Positions 16,098 through 28,967 of a stretch of 64,000 nt of DNA are shown here, one piece after another. Numbering within the stretch: position 1 is the first letter of the stretch; every line of letters begins with the position of its first letter. A program made the translations under genes and the position numbers. This DNA is from Lactimicrobium massiliense (GTDB lineage: Bacteria; Bacillota_I; Bacilli_A; Erysipelotrichales; Erysipelotrichaceae): assembly GCF_900343155.1 (NCBI RefSeq), contig NZ_OUNG01000002.1, positions 62,001 to 126,000 on the forward strand, given 5' to 3'. The notes below the pieces were generated by a model. The model saw only the letters and a list, made by a program, of their open reading frames with translations. It searched no databases and was not told where the DNA came from.

Positions 16098-17407
16098 CAT
16101 CTGCTGCGATTTACAATCATGGCCGTCTTGCCTGATACCGGATTCCGATATAACTGTTCCGGAAATACAGTTCGAATTCTGATGTTGCGCATCTTTTTCT
16201 CTGCCAGCATTTCTCCAACCTGTTTTCTTACTTCCGCCTGTACTTTCTGATGATCCTGATCTGTCAGACAATACACGGTCAGTTCCTCTTTTCCTGTCTT
16301 TTCATACTGATAGGCAGATACGCCTTCCACATATAAATCATCCAGCAGCAGTGGATGCAGGAAATCAGGCTTTCCTTCTTCATTGTCATACCAGAGAGTA
16401 TCCTCCACACGTCCGGCAATGCCATCAATATGCGTAAACGGCAATACGCCGTCGTAGCCTTTATCAAAGCCGGTCATGATGTCATTCATGCGGTAGCGAA
16501 TCAAAGGAAATTCCGGATTGTGCAGGGTTGTCAGAATCAGTCTGTGCATGGAATCTTCCTCGACATAGTTGAGATCATCAAACAAATACATGCCTTCATA
16601 CCAGCTGCCGCCGGCACCAATCAGGATGGATTCAGAGCTGCCGTAGTAATTGATCACATCCGCATGGAATGTATCACACAGAGCCTGCATCTGTTCTTTC
16701 GTGACTGGTTCACCGCCGATGATGATTTTCTTCGGGGCAAGATGAATCCTGCCCTCTTTCTGCAGTTTCAATAGAATCGCCACACAGGATGGATAGCCGG
16801 AAAGAAACTGCGGCTGGAAAGCACCGATCTTACTGACCCATTCGTCCAAAGGATCAGAAGCTTTCACCACAATGCAGTTCACATGATATTTCTTCAACCC
16901 GCTTGTTAACAATAGCGTACTGGCATAACCGGAGCCAACCGATGCCGCATGGATGTTTTTGATCGGCAGATCAGGCCAGGCAATCCGGTTCATGCCGCCT
17001 CTGTTGACCAGTCTGACAAAGTTTGCCTCAATTGCCGTCATCATTCCACGTCCATAAACAAACGGCGTCGGTATTCCCGTAGAACCAGAAGAATGAATCA
17101 CCATGGCGCCATGGGACGCCTTCCAGCCATCTGCTGTATGATGGACTGGAACAGTGGCAATTTCTTCAAAATGATCGATCACATCCTGCTTTGCCATCAC
17201 TGGCACATCGACTGGTGCAATCTCAAAAAGATCATCTCTTTTCAGTCCCGCTCTGCTGTACAGATCATGATAAAACGCTGAATGATCATAGGCATGCACA
17301 AGCACATGATGAAAACCATCCAGACTCTTCTGCTGGATCTCTTCCCGTGAAAGCAGCGAATTCTGCCAGTATCTCCGGCTTTCTATGACAAGTGTAAGTA
17401 ATGACAT
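16097..17407 (-). CDS. Phenylacetate-CoA ligase-like adenylate-forming enzyme
   Basis: About 436 residues of the PaaK/capsule-biosynthesis CapK family: N-terminal DHSAFYHDLY, the ATP loop HSSGSTGIPTPF, INYYGSSES, the D-R pair in LIRYRMNDI, HIDGIAGRVED and a C-terminal domain ending with a catalytic Lys region (NPVSGKTAMI). It should activate a carboxylate as acyl-AMP; the acid is unknown. A GTG codon at 17414-17416 is an alternative start. TATACT lies 9 nt before the ATG and there is no RBS, so the mRNA may be nearly leaderless. Divergent from the glycerate kinase gene. Confidence 0.82.
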   Translation of the reverse strand: MSLLTLVIESRRYWQNSLLSREEIQQKSLDGFHHVLVHAYDHSAFYHDLYSRAGLKRDDLFEIAPVDVPVMAKQDVIDHFEEIATVPVHHTADGWKASHGAMVIHSSGSTGIPTPFVYGRGMMTAIEANFVRLVNRGGMNRIAWPDLPIKNIHAASVGSGYASTLLLTSGLKKYHVNCIVVKASDPLDEWVSKIGAFQPQFLSGYPSCVAILLKLQKEGRIHLAPKKIIIGGEPVTKEQMQALCDTFHADVINYYGSSESILIGAGGSWYEGMYLFDDLNYVEEDSMHRLILTTLHNPEFPLIRYRMNDIMTGFDKGYDGVLPFTHIDGIAGRVEDTLWYDNEEGKPDFLHPLLLDDLYVEGVSAYQYEKTGKEELTVYCLTDQDHQKVQAEVRKQVGEMLAEKKMRNIRIRTVFPEQLYRNPVSGKTAMIVNRSR

Positions 17408-17440
17408 CTCATCCACAGTATATCAGTACACCGATACTTC

Positions 17441-17493
17441 AATTTGATCATTTTGATGAATTTGATCAAATTGGAGACGATTATGATCAAATT
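17441..17493. promoter_or_regulatory. Cluster of TTTGATCA repeats between divergent genes
   Basis: AATTTGATCA (17441), the perfect 14-bp palindrome AATTTGATCAAATT (17459-17472) and GATCAAATT (17485) lie within 53 bp in the divergent intergenic region. They look like a multi-site operator for one regulator of both genes; the regulator is unknown. Confidence 0.5.
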
Positions 17494-17581
17494 AATCCTC
17501 TTCAAAATCATGCATGCAATTTCATCGTGTTTTTACCTGCCGCAAACACTGGTGTCATACAATAGAAATGAGGACTGTACG

Positions 17582-18820
17582 ATGAGAACAATACAAGAAG
17601 ATGCACAGCAGATTATGAAGAAAGCACTGCAGGATGCCCAGCCTGATCAGGCCGTCATTTCTGCCTTGAAGAAGATGCCGGAAGTAACAGGAAAAATTGT
17701 GCTTGTGGCAATTGGCAAAGCCGCCTGGACGATGGCAGATGCAGTCGCAAAGCAGCTTGGTGACAGGCTGTACAAAGGTGTCTGTATCACCAAGTACGGC
17801 CATGTCAAAGGCGATATCCCCCATGTCAAATGTCTGGAAGCAAGCCACCCTGTGCCTGATCAGAACAGTATCTTTGCCACAAAGAAGGCCGAGAAGCTGG
17901 TTTCTGATTTATCGTCGGATGATCTTGTCATCTTCTGTATCTCCGGCGGCGGCAGTGCCCTGTTTGAGGATCCGATCATTCCCCTTCCTGAACTGCAGAA
18001 TATCACCAGCCAGCTGCTTGCCTGTGGAGCAGATATCCAGGAAATCAATATCATCCGCAAGCACCTGTCCGGTGTGAAGGCAGGCAGATTCGGCCAGCTG
18101 TGCCAGCCAGCCCATGTGTACGCGATTATTCTGTCTGATATTATTGGCGATCCGCTGGATGCCATTGCGTCCGGTCCGGCCGCCGTGGATCCCCATACCT
18201 GCCAGGATGCGATGGCAATTGTAAGCAAATACCATCTCACCCTGTCTGATGATGCAATTGCAGCATTGCAGGAAGAAACACCCAAAGCGTTATGGAATGT
18301 GGAAAGCATCGTCACTGGCAGTGTGAAACAACTGTGTCAAAGTGCTGAGGAGGAATGCAAAAGACTTGGTTATACGCCCATCTATCTGACATCTTCTTTG
18401 GACTGTGAAGCCAGGGAAGCAGGAAGGTTCCTGTCGGCAATTGCCCGTGATCATCAGGGCAGCCCGATTTCACTGGCATATGTTCTGGGTGGCGAAACCG
18501 TTGTGCATCTGACTGGCAGCGGTATGGGTGGCAGAAACCAGGAGCTGGCTTTATCAGCAAGTGAAGGCTTGTCCGGATATCATGACACATGTCTTTTTTC
18601 CATTGGTTCAGATGGCACGGATGGGCCAAGTGATGCGGCTGGGGGTATGGTGGATGAACATACGGCACAACTGCTGCAGGAGAAAGGCTTTTCCATTCCT
18701 GCCATTCTTTCTGATAATGACAGCTATCATGCCTTACAGGCTGCGGGTGCTCTGGTCAAAACAGGTCCTACCGGCACCAATGTCAATGATCTGACTGTAC
18801 TTTTAATCAAGCGCAGGTAA
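17582..18820 (+). CDS. Glycerate 2-kinase, class II (DUF4147/MOFRL)
   Basis: 412 residues from the ATG with GAGG 9 nt upstream; a frame extending to 17444 runs through the promoter region and is unlikely. Signature segments: CISGGGSALFEDP, the SGPAAVDP loop, SGMGGRNQELAL and IGSDGTDGPSDAAGG of the MOFRL domain. This class phosphorylates D-glycerate to 2-phosphoglycerate (or hydroxypyruvate-related substrates). Cytoplasmic, apparently monocistronic. Confidence 0.92.
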   Translation: MRTIQEDAQQIMKKALQDAQPDQAVISALKKMPEVTGKIVLVAIGKAAWTMADAVAKQLGDRLYKGVCITKYGHVKGDIPHVKCLEASHPVPDQNSIFATKKAEKLVSDLSSDDLVIFCISGGGSALFEDPIIPLPELQNITSQLLACGADIQEINIIRKHLSGVKAGRFGQLCQPAHVYAIILSDIIGDPLDAIASGPAAVDPHTCQDAMAIVSKYHLTLSDDAIAALQEETPKALWNVESIVTGSVKQLCQSAEEECKRLGYTPIYLTSSLDCEAREAGRFLSAIARDHQGSPISLAYVLGGETVVHLTGSGMGGRNQELALSASEGLSGYHDTCLFSIGSDGTDGPSDAAGGMVDEHTAQLLQEKGFSIPAILSDNDSYHALQAAGALVKTGPTGTNVNDLTVLLIKRR

Positions 18821-18978
18821 AGATATTACTTTTTGCGGCAGCAGTTGATGCAGAACATGATCATCGATAAGAAATATGACTTTGAGGGCTCATGTGTCTG
18901 TGCCATTTTCAACTGATTTTTCCTTTTGCAATGTGCAAATGTATACACGCTGTGGCGGATAGTGACAATTCTTTCCCG

Positions 18979-18984
18979 TATAAT
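18979..18984 (+). promoter_or_regulatory. Possible -10 box in the AT-rich islet
   Basis: TATAAT followed by AGGAGG 7 nt later; no convincing -35 box at the right distance. Confidence 0.35.
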
Positions 18985-19009
18985 GATTTCAGGAGGAATA
19001 TTTGCTTTT

Positions 19010-19153
19010 ATGGTAAAGGAAAATCCATTAAAGAATATTGTCAGGCTGCAGAAAGCAGGCAAATCAGTCAAACAGACGAATCTGCAAATAATTATAAAGA
19101 TAGGAGGATGGGTGCTTCTTCCTGGCAATGAATTGCCAGGTATCCGTGCCTGA
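19010..19153 (+). pseudogene. Short unrecognised frame, possibly a decayed gene start
   Basis: 47 codons beginning MVKENPLKNIVRLQKAGKSVK, with AGGAGG 13 nt upstream. The first 20 residues recall the N-terminus of tagatose-bisphosphate aldolase accessory subunits (GatZ/KbaZ type), but the similarity then stops, so it may be a remnant. Base composition is poorer in GC than its neighbours. I cannot assign a function; it could equally be a small orphan gene. Confidence 0.3.
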
Positions 19154-19253
19154 AATTATCAATGAATATATTAATTTCTATGAATCTTCTCCTTATAGCA
19201 GACATCTTGCAGGTCCATACAACAGTGGATGGTGGGATCCTATAAGGTCGTAA
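19128..19253 (+). CDS. Small orphan reading frame, 41 residues
   Basis: Begins MNCQVSVPEIINEYINFYES and ends GWWDPIRS. It overlaps the previous frame in another phase and ends 4 nt before the next gene. The only RBS-like sequence (AGGAGG) is 20 nt upstream, and the frame stays open only back to 19104. Not recognised. It may be the C-terminal piece of a frameshifted gene that includes the previous frame. Confidence 0.3.
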   Translation: MNCQVSVPEIINEYINFYESSPYSRHLAGPYNSGWWDPIRS

Positions 19254-19257
19254 TATT

Positions 19258-19476
19258 ATGAAAAAACTTTTCTGGTGGAATTTGACAAAGGAGGAAAAAT
19301 ATCATCGTTTTCTGTGGTCAATCCCGATTTGGGTGGCTGCGGTTATTACTGTCTGTATAAAATCTCCTTATCCACACAATCTGATTGAATTAGTTCTTTT
19401 AGGAGATACATTGTATTCATCATTTAAATTATATGCACCCCCAAAAAAGTCTAAAAATCGTTTAGACAAAATGTAA
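19258..19476 (+). CDS. Small membrane protein, unknown
   Basis: 72 residues, Lys/Trp-rich N-terminus (MKKLFWWNLTKEEKYHRF), two predicted membrane spans (about 18-34 and 42-58) and a basic C-terminus. AAGG lies about 11 nt before the ATG. AT-rich relative to the surrounding genes and next to an IS remnant, so probably acquired. A terminator follows. Confidence 0.55.
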   Translation: MKKLFWWNLTKEEKYHRFLWSIPIWVAAVITVCIKSPYPHNLIELVLLGDTLYSSFKLYAPPKKSKNRLDKM

Positions 19477-19494
19477 AGTCCTCCTTTACTTATC

Positions 19495-19546
19495 AGATGA
19501 TCTCCGTAAGCAGTACAGAGCTTTTACCTGTTGCGGAGGTCATTTT
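19495..19546 (+). terminator. Terminator after the small membrane protein
   Basis: TGATCTCCG...CAG pairs imperfectly with CTG...CGGAGGTCA and is followed by TTTTA. Confidence 0.5.
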
Positions 19547-19579
19547 ATGTTTGAGAGAAAATATTCAGATGAGCGGAAT

Positions 19580-20034
19580 TCATGATGCTGTAAAGAAAAG
19601 ATTAGTATTGTTAGCGTCGGGAGAAAGTAACCACTCAGTTGCCATGAAGACGTACTTTGATCCCTTCAGAAGTGTTTCTGCTTCGGTTTTGCCTTCTGAG
19701 ATCTGTCTCTCCTGTTCATCTTTGTGCACTTCAGAGACTTCCTTGTCATTTGAATTTTTAACGATATGACAATGATCGAATATGATCTTCACTTCCGGAT
19801 CCTTGTCTTTAAAAGCTTCTTTGTAATCGCTGTTTCTGTCACGGGCAACCGCCTTTACGTGGCGTATCCAGTCATCTTTGACAAATTCCATGAACTCATA
19901 TACCGTCTGCTTCTTCTCATTCACCTGATACAGAACACAGCCTTTCATCGGGTCGATGATAACACTCGCATACTTATGCACTTTGTTAGCAGAAACTCGT
20001 CGATTCCGATGAATTCTGAATGCCTGGCAACCAG
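19580..20034 (-). pseudogene. ISL3-family transposase remnant
   Basis: The translated fragment contains KYASVIIDP, AVARDRNSDYKEAF, IIFDHCHIVKN and LLKGSKYVFM, all characteristic of the ISL3 DDE transposase core. The start of the conserved block (IGIDEFLL) is visible just upstream but one base out of frame, and both ends of the gene are missing: about 155 of about 430 residues remain. A dead insertion sequence abutting the terminator of the ATP synthase operon. No terminal repeats could be placed. Confidence 0.85.
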
Positions 20035-20066
20035 AAAAAGCACCAGCCAATACGTATCAGCTGGTG
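20035..20066 (-). terminator. Terminator of the ATP synthase operon
   Basis: Minus-strand CACCAGC / GCTGGTG stem with a 12-nt loop, then CTTTTT. Confidence 0.8.
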
Positions 20067-20070
20067 TTCT

Positions 20071-20603
20071 TCATTCACTCTTTAATTCCTGCAGGGTTCC
20101 ATTTCCCTTTGGTGCAATCCCATCAATGGTAATTTCTTTGTTTCTTTTCTTCAGGAAAGCCGCAAGCCTTTCCGCCTGCAGTTTGTTATCGACAGTGAAT
20201 GTAATACTTTCACTGCCCTGCAGTGTTACCTGCATGGTTTCTTTCTTGCCCGGCTTGATCTGCACCTTTGTCCATCCGGTGGATGGATATTCTTTCACCT
20301 TGATCTTATCTGTGCAAAGAAGAATTCTGTCTTCCAGGAAGAAGGATTTGCCAAGCATAGCTCCTTCATCATAATACTGATCCGCATGTTTCACCTGGTG
20401 CAGACTTCTTGTTGTGGAAGCTTTTTTGATCTCAGTCAGAATGATCTGGATGATCAATGTGATGCCAGTGATCACGCCCAGATACCAGTATGTTTTAGTG
20501 CCGGTATGAAAGGTCAGATAGGCAAACAGGAAGACAAGTAGTGCATTGATGGTCTGGCGCAATGCTGCTTTTAACGAAATGACAGACTTATAGTATCTTC
20601 TGA

Positions 20604-20607
<4 letters not shown>
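20071..20607 (-). CDS. Unknown membrane protein at the end of the atp operon
   Basis: 178 residues: two closely spaced membrane helices (about 20-37 and 42-60), then a soluble domain rich in beta strands (ILLCTDKIKVKEYPSTGWTKVQI..., ESITFTVDN, AERLAAFLKKRN) that reads like a PH-like or YcxB-type fold. It overlaps atpC by 4 bp and precedes the operon terminator, so it is co-transcribed with the ATP synthase. Not recognised; in this position some Firmicutes have small DUF1146-type proteins, which this is not. Confidence 0.7.
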
Positions 20608-25322
<4,715 letters not shown>

Positions 25323-25333
<11 letters not shown>

Positions 25334-25838
25334 TGCCGGCTGCTTCCTTTACAAAAGCGTCAACGGCTTTGCGGTCCATTTCCTCATTGCTCTTTTCACC
25401 AATGAGCTTGCCGGCTGCGGCCATCGCCACATCGACCATTTCTTTCTGCATGGACCTGTACATATCCTGACGCTCGGATTCAATCTGTTCCTGGGCCTTC
25501 TTTCTGACCGCATCAGCTTCCTGATTTGCCTGTGCAAGGATGTTTGTCTTTTCATCCTTGGCCTGCTGTACGGCAGCGTCCACAATCTGCTTGCTGCGGG
25601 AAGAAGCTTCCTGGAGTTCGCTCAATGCCTTCTGGCGGTCGCCAAGGGCATCCTGTTTTGCCTGAGCAGATGCAGCCAGATCTGACTGCATCTTCTCTTC
25701 CCGGGCATTCATGAATTTCTTGACGGACTTCCACAGGAATTTCTTCATGAGTAAAAACAGAACGAGTGTGGAGCAGAGCTGAACGATCATCGTGTAAACG
25801 TTTGGAACAAGCTGTTCAACGATGTCGATATTAATCAT
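25323..25838 (-). CDS. atpF: ATP synthase b subunit
   Basis: 171 residues. One N-terminal membrane helix (about 18-33) followed by a long Lys/Glu/Ala/Gln-rich coiled coil, the peripheral stalk. Lies between atpE and atpH. Confidence 0.94.
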
Positions 25839-25852
25839 TGATCAGCCTCTTA

Positions 25853-26092
25853 TTAAAGATTCGGATAGACAAACATCAGCAGGATGGCAACCAGAAGACC
25901 ATAGATGGCACATGTCTCAGAAAGAGCAATACCAAGGATCATCGTGGAACGGATCTTGCTTTCGACTTCCGGATTCTTGCCGATGGCATCGCAGGCATGA
26001 GCTGCGCAGGTACCTTCACCAAGACCAGTCATCATACCTGTCATAACTGCCAGGCCGGCGCCGATTGCGATTAAACCTTTGTTGATATCCAT
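25853..26092 (-). CDS. atpE: ATP synthase c subunit with two-carboxylate, Na+-like motif
   Basis: 79-residue hairpin of two membrane helices. The ion-binding Glu is at 59 within LSETCAIY. Thr60 and Tyr64 occupy the positions of the Ser and Tyr that coordinate Na+ in Ilyobacter-type c rings. Helix 1 carries Glu26 in LGEG exactly 33 residues before Glu59, where Na+ rings usually have Gln and Fusobacterium has Glu. So the ring probably couples Na+ rather than H+. The loop GKNPE is standard. Confidence 0.95.
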   Translation of the reverse strand: MDINKGLIAIGAGLAVMTGMMTGLGEGTCAAHACDAIGKNPEVESKIRSTMILGIALSETCAIYGLLVAILLMFVYPNL

Positions 26093-26107
26093 ATTTTTTT
26101 CTCCTTT

Positions 26108-26812
26108 TTATTTCTTGATATCTTCAGGAATATCATTCCCGATCAGAACTACTGTTAATGTGACGAAGACGAGTGTCTGGATGAATCCAGAGAACAGATC
26201 GAAGTATGCATGCAGCAATGGAGCCAGAATCGGCGCCATGAAATTGAATACGGTTCCTGACTTGGTGATCCAGCCCAGCAACAGGTTGGACAGTGACTGG
26301 CAGGCGTTGTATACCAGCTGCATCATGATGCCGCCGCACAGAATGTTTCCAAACAGACGCAGCGACATGGAGATCATGGTAGAGAATTTGCCGAAGATGT
26401 TCATTGGCAGCATGACGGCAATCGGTTCAATGAAGCTGTGCATGTAGCCTTTGAAGCCGCCGTATTTGAGCTCCACATACTGGATCATAACCCAGGTAAT
26501 GATGGCCAGCAGCAGGGTCACGGACAGATTCGCAGTTGGTGATGAAATACCGAACAGCGAGATGATATTGGCAAGGAAGATATATGTCCACAGGACAAGA
26601 ATATACGGTACATAGTGGTCTGCCAGCTTTCTGCCGGTGTTGTCACTGACCGTGTTGTAAACTGCCTGGACGCCAAGGATAACCGCGCCGGTAAAGCCTT
26701 TGGGCTTTGCATAGGGATCAAGCTTGTCAATCTTCTTTGAAATCAGGACAATACTGATGCCAATGATCAGGGTAATGAGGATGATCGTATAGACATCCGA
26801 TTGAATTTTCAT
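26108..26812 (-). CDS. atpB: ATP synthase a subunit
   Basis: 234 residues, five to six membrane helices. The essential Arg that faces the c ring is in SMSLRLFGNILCG (about residue 155), and the last helix contains FIQTLVFVTLT. Forms the ion half-channels with the c ring. Confidence 0.96.
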   Translation of the reverse strand: MKIQSDVYTIILITLIIGISIVLISKKIDKLDPYAKPKGFTGAVILGVQAVYNTVSDNTGRKLADHYVPYILVLWTYIFLANIISLFGISSPTANLSVTLLLAIITWVMIQYVELKYGGFKGYMHSFIEPIAVMLPMNIFGKFSTMISMSLRLFGNILCGGIMMQLVYNACQSLSNLLLGWITKSGTVFNFMAPILAPLLHAYFDLFSGFIQTLVFVTLTVVLIGNDIPEDIKK

Positions 26813-26813
26813 T

Positions 26814-27173
26814 CTAAGATCGTGCTTCCTCCTTTCCTTTTGGCAGCAGTACTTCCACGGTGACCGTGATCTTGATCATCAGTAAGCCGAGTGCCGCTGC
26901 GAAGATATTCATGATCTGCGGGAACAGTGCTGCCAGCACCATCGGCAGTGCCATCAGAAGAAAATTGATGGCGAAATGAAACATGTAGCGGCTGCCTTTG
27001 GTCGTACCACTGTCAAGGATATCGCTCCAGTAGGTATCTGTGCGGTAATACAGCAGAATGCACATTGCCGTTCCCGCAAGAAAACCTGTTGTCCACCGCC
27101 AGTTAAATACTGCGGTGACCAGCGATATCAGAATCGTCAAAATCCTGAAAAGCTTCCACGAATTCGTACACAT
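26814..27173 (-). CDS. AtpI-like membrane protein, first gene of atp operon
   Basis: 119 residues with four predicted membrane helices, in the place of atpI/uncI, which helps assemble the c ring. Sequence conservation in this family is low, so assignment rests on topology and position. AAAGGAG lies 7 nt before the ATG. Confidence 0.75.
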   Translation of the reverse strand: MCTNSWKLFRILTILISLVTAVFNWRWTTGFLAGTAMCILLYYRTDTYWSDILDSGTTKGSRYMFHFAINFLLMALPMVLAALFPQIMNIFAAALGLLMIKITVTVEVLLPKGKEEARS

Positions 27174-27202
27174 CGTATCACTCCTTTCGGATATGAACCA
27201 TA

Positions 27203-27232
27203 CTTATAATTTTAGTGGAATTCATCTGTAAA
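27203..27232 (-). promoter_or_regulatory. Promoter of the ATP synthase operon
   Basis: Minus-strand TTTACA (27227-27232), 18-bp spacer, TATAAG (27203-27208), about 30 bp before the first gene. The -35 box uses the T-run of the parB terminator's sequence. Confidence 0.55.
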
Positions 27233-27270
27233 AAAAACACATTTCCTGTATATCATAGACAGAAAATGTG
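27230..27270 (-). terminator. Terminator of the segregation operon (after parB)
   Basis: Minus-strand CACATTTTCTGT pairs with ACAGGAAATGTG across a 9-nt loop, followed by eight T. Confidence 0.85.
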
Positions 27271-27279
27271 CTTTGTTTG

Positions 27280-28173
27280 TTAATCCTGCTCTGATTCATC
27301 CAGACAGCCAAGCATTTCCAGCAGACGATTGAGATCATCAGTATCACTGAAACTGATCCTGATATCGTGCCTGCCGATTTCTACCCGGGTGCCATACTTA
27401 TCACTCATGCGGGTTTCCAGATCCCTCGTATACGGATCTTTTTCCTTCTCTTTCTTCAAAGCCGGCTGATCCTGGGCATTGAGCTGCTTGACATATTTTT
27501 CAACTTCACGCACCGACATCTTCTTTTTCAGAATTTCATCGGCCGCATCTTCCATCGCATCTTCATCCTTTAAGCTGAGCAATGGGCGGACGTGCCCCAT
27601 CGTCAGTTTCTTTGCGACGACCAGATCCTTGATGGAATCAGGAAGTTTCAGCAGACGCATCATATTGGCGCAGTACTCACGGCTCTTACCGACCCGCTCG
27701 GCAAGCTTTTCCTGCGTATAGCCAAGCTTTTTGACCAGGGCTTCATAGCCAAGGGCTTCTTCGATCGGATTGAGATTTTCACGCTGCACGTTTTCCAGCA
27801 GCGCGATTTCCATCATCTCTGAATCATCGAAATCTACCTGAATGGCTGGCACTTTATCCAGGCCTGCCATCTTGGCTGCACGCAGTCTTCTTTCACCGGT
27901 GATCAGGTCATAGCCCATGACAGACTTTCTGACTAACAGCGGTGTAAAGATGCCATGTTCCTTGATGGAGTCAGCCAGTTCCTGCAGTCCTTTTTCATCA
28001 AACTCTTTACGAGGCTGATATGGGTTCGGCCTGATTTCATTGATATTGATCTGTACTTCCCGGCGGCCTGGTTCATCATTGGCATTTTCCTGGATCTCGT
28101 CCAGGAATTGTTCCACATTGCCGCCAAAGATGGAATCAAGTCCTCTGCCGAGTTTCTTTTTCTTCTCTGCCAT
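27280..28173 (-). CDS. parB: Chromosome partition protein ParB (Spo0J)
   Basis: 297 residues. CTPase clamp that loads at parS and spreads. N-terminal KKLGRGLDSIFG (ParA-stimulating region), LITGERRLRAAK (CTP-binding/arginine patch), the HTH region YTQEKLAERVGKSREYCANMMRLL and a C-terminal dimerisation domain. Start overlaps the parA stop by 1 bp. Its probable targets are the perfect parS sites at 39098 and 40521. Confidence 0.95.
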   Translation of the reverse strand: MAEKKKKLGRGLDSIFGGNVEQFLDEIQENANDEPGRREVQININEIRPNPYQPRKEFDEKGLQELADSIKEHGIFTPLLVRKSVMGYDLITGERRLRAAKMAGLDKVPAIQVDFDDSEMMEIALLENVQRENLNPIEEALGYEALVKKLGYTQEKLAERVGKSREYCANMMRLLKLPDSIKDLVVAKKLTMGHVRPLLSLKDEDAMEDAADEILKKKMSVREVEKYVKQLNAQDQPALKKEKEKDPYTRDLETRMSDKYGTRVEIGRHDIRISFSDTDDLNRLLEMLGCLDESEQD

Positions 28174-28955
28174 TATTTTCTGCCGTCCTTTGCATTCTGT
28201 GTAATGACTTCCTTGACAAGCTGTGCATAAGACTTGGCGCCATCACATCTGGTGTCATATTCAAAGATCGACTTTTCCATGGATGGTGCTTCCGACAGCC
28301 TGACATTGCGTGGAATCACGATATGGTACACCTTTTCTTTAAAGTATTTGCGCACTTCCTGCTGGATTTCGACTGACAGTCTGGTACGCACATCAAACAT
28401 CGTCAGTAATACGCCCTCGATCGACAGATGCGGGTTCCAGAGCTTCTGGACAAGGCGGATCGTGCTTAACAGCTGGGTCAGTCCTTCCAGGGCAAAATAT
28501 TCACACTGTACCGGGATCATGACAGAATCAGCAGCAGTCAGTGCGTTTGTATTCAAAAGGCCCAGTGCCGGCGGGCAGTCGATGATGATGAAATCATACT
28601 TGTCGCGGGCTGGTTCCAGGCGCTTCTTGAGAAGCTGTTCCTTGCCGACTTCATAGGAGCTCATCTCTACATCGGCACCAGCCAGATCGATCGTGCTGGG
28701 CAGAACATCCAGCGGCGGCATGGTCAGATGCACAGTGGCTTCTTCCAGGGTATTGTCGCCGGTTAATACATCATAAACGCTTGCATCAAAACCGACTTTG
28801 TTGGCACCGATGCCATGGGTGGCATTGCCCTGGGGGTCAAAGTCGACCAACAGTACTTTCTTGTCAAAATATGCCAGACCAGCTGCCAGGTTAATGCTGG
28901 TGGTTGTTTTTCCTACGCCGCCCTTCTGGTTGGCAATTGCAATAATTTTTCCCAT
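28173..28955 (-). CDS. parA: Chromosome partition ATPase ParA (Soj)
   Basis: 260 residues. Deviant Walker A KGGVGKTTTSINLAAGLA, DFDPQGNATHG and IIDCPPALG. Acts with ParB in origin segregation and in Bacillus also controls DnaA. Operon with noc and parB. Confidence 0.96.
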   Translation of the reverse strand: MGKIIAIANQKGGVGKTTTSINLAAGLAYFDKKVLLVDFDPQGNATHGIGANKVGFDASVYDVLTGDNTLEEATVHLTMPPLDVLPSTIDLAGADVEMSSYEVGKEQLLKKRLEPARDKYDFIIIDCPPALGLLNTNALTAADSVMIPVQCEYFALEGLTQLLSTIRLVQKLWNPHLSIEGVLLTMFDVRTRLSVEIQQEVRKYFKEKVYHIVIPRNVRLSEAPSMEKSIFEYDTRCDGAKSYAQLVKEVITQNAKDGRK

Positions 28956-28967
28956 AACGTTTTTCCC

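Noticed and set aside
18826-19128. 100-codon minus-strand frame in the AT-rich islet
   Set aside because: No RBS; unusual Cys/Ile-rich composition; the opposite strand has better-supported signals.
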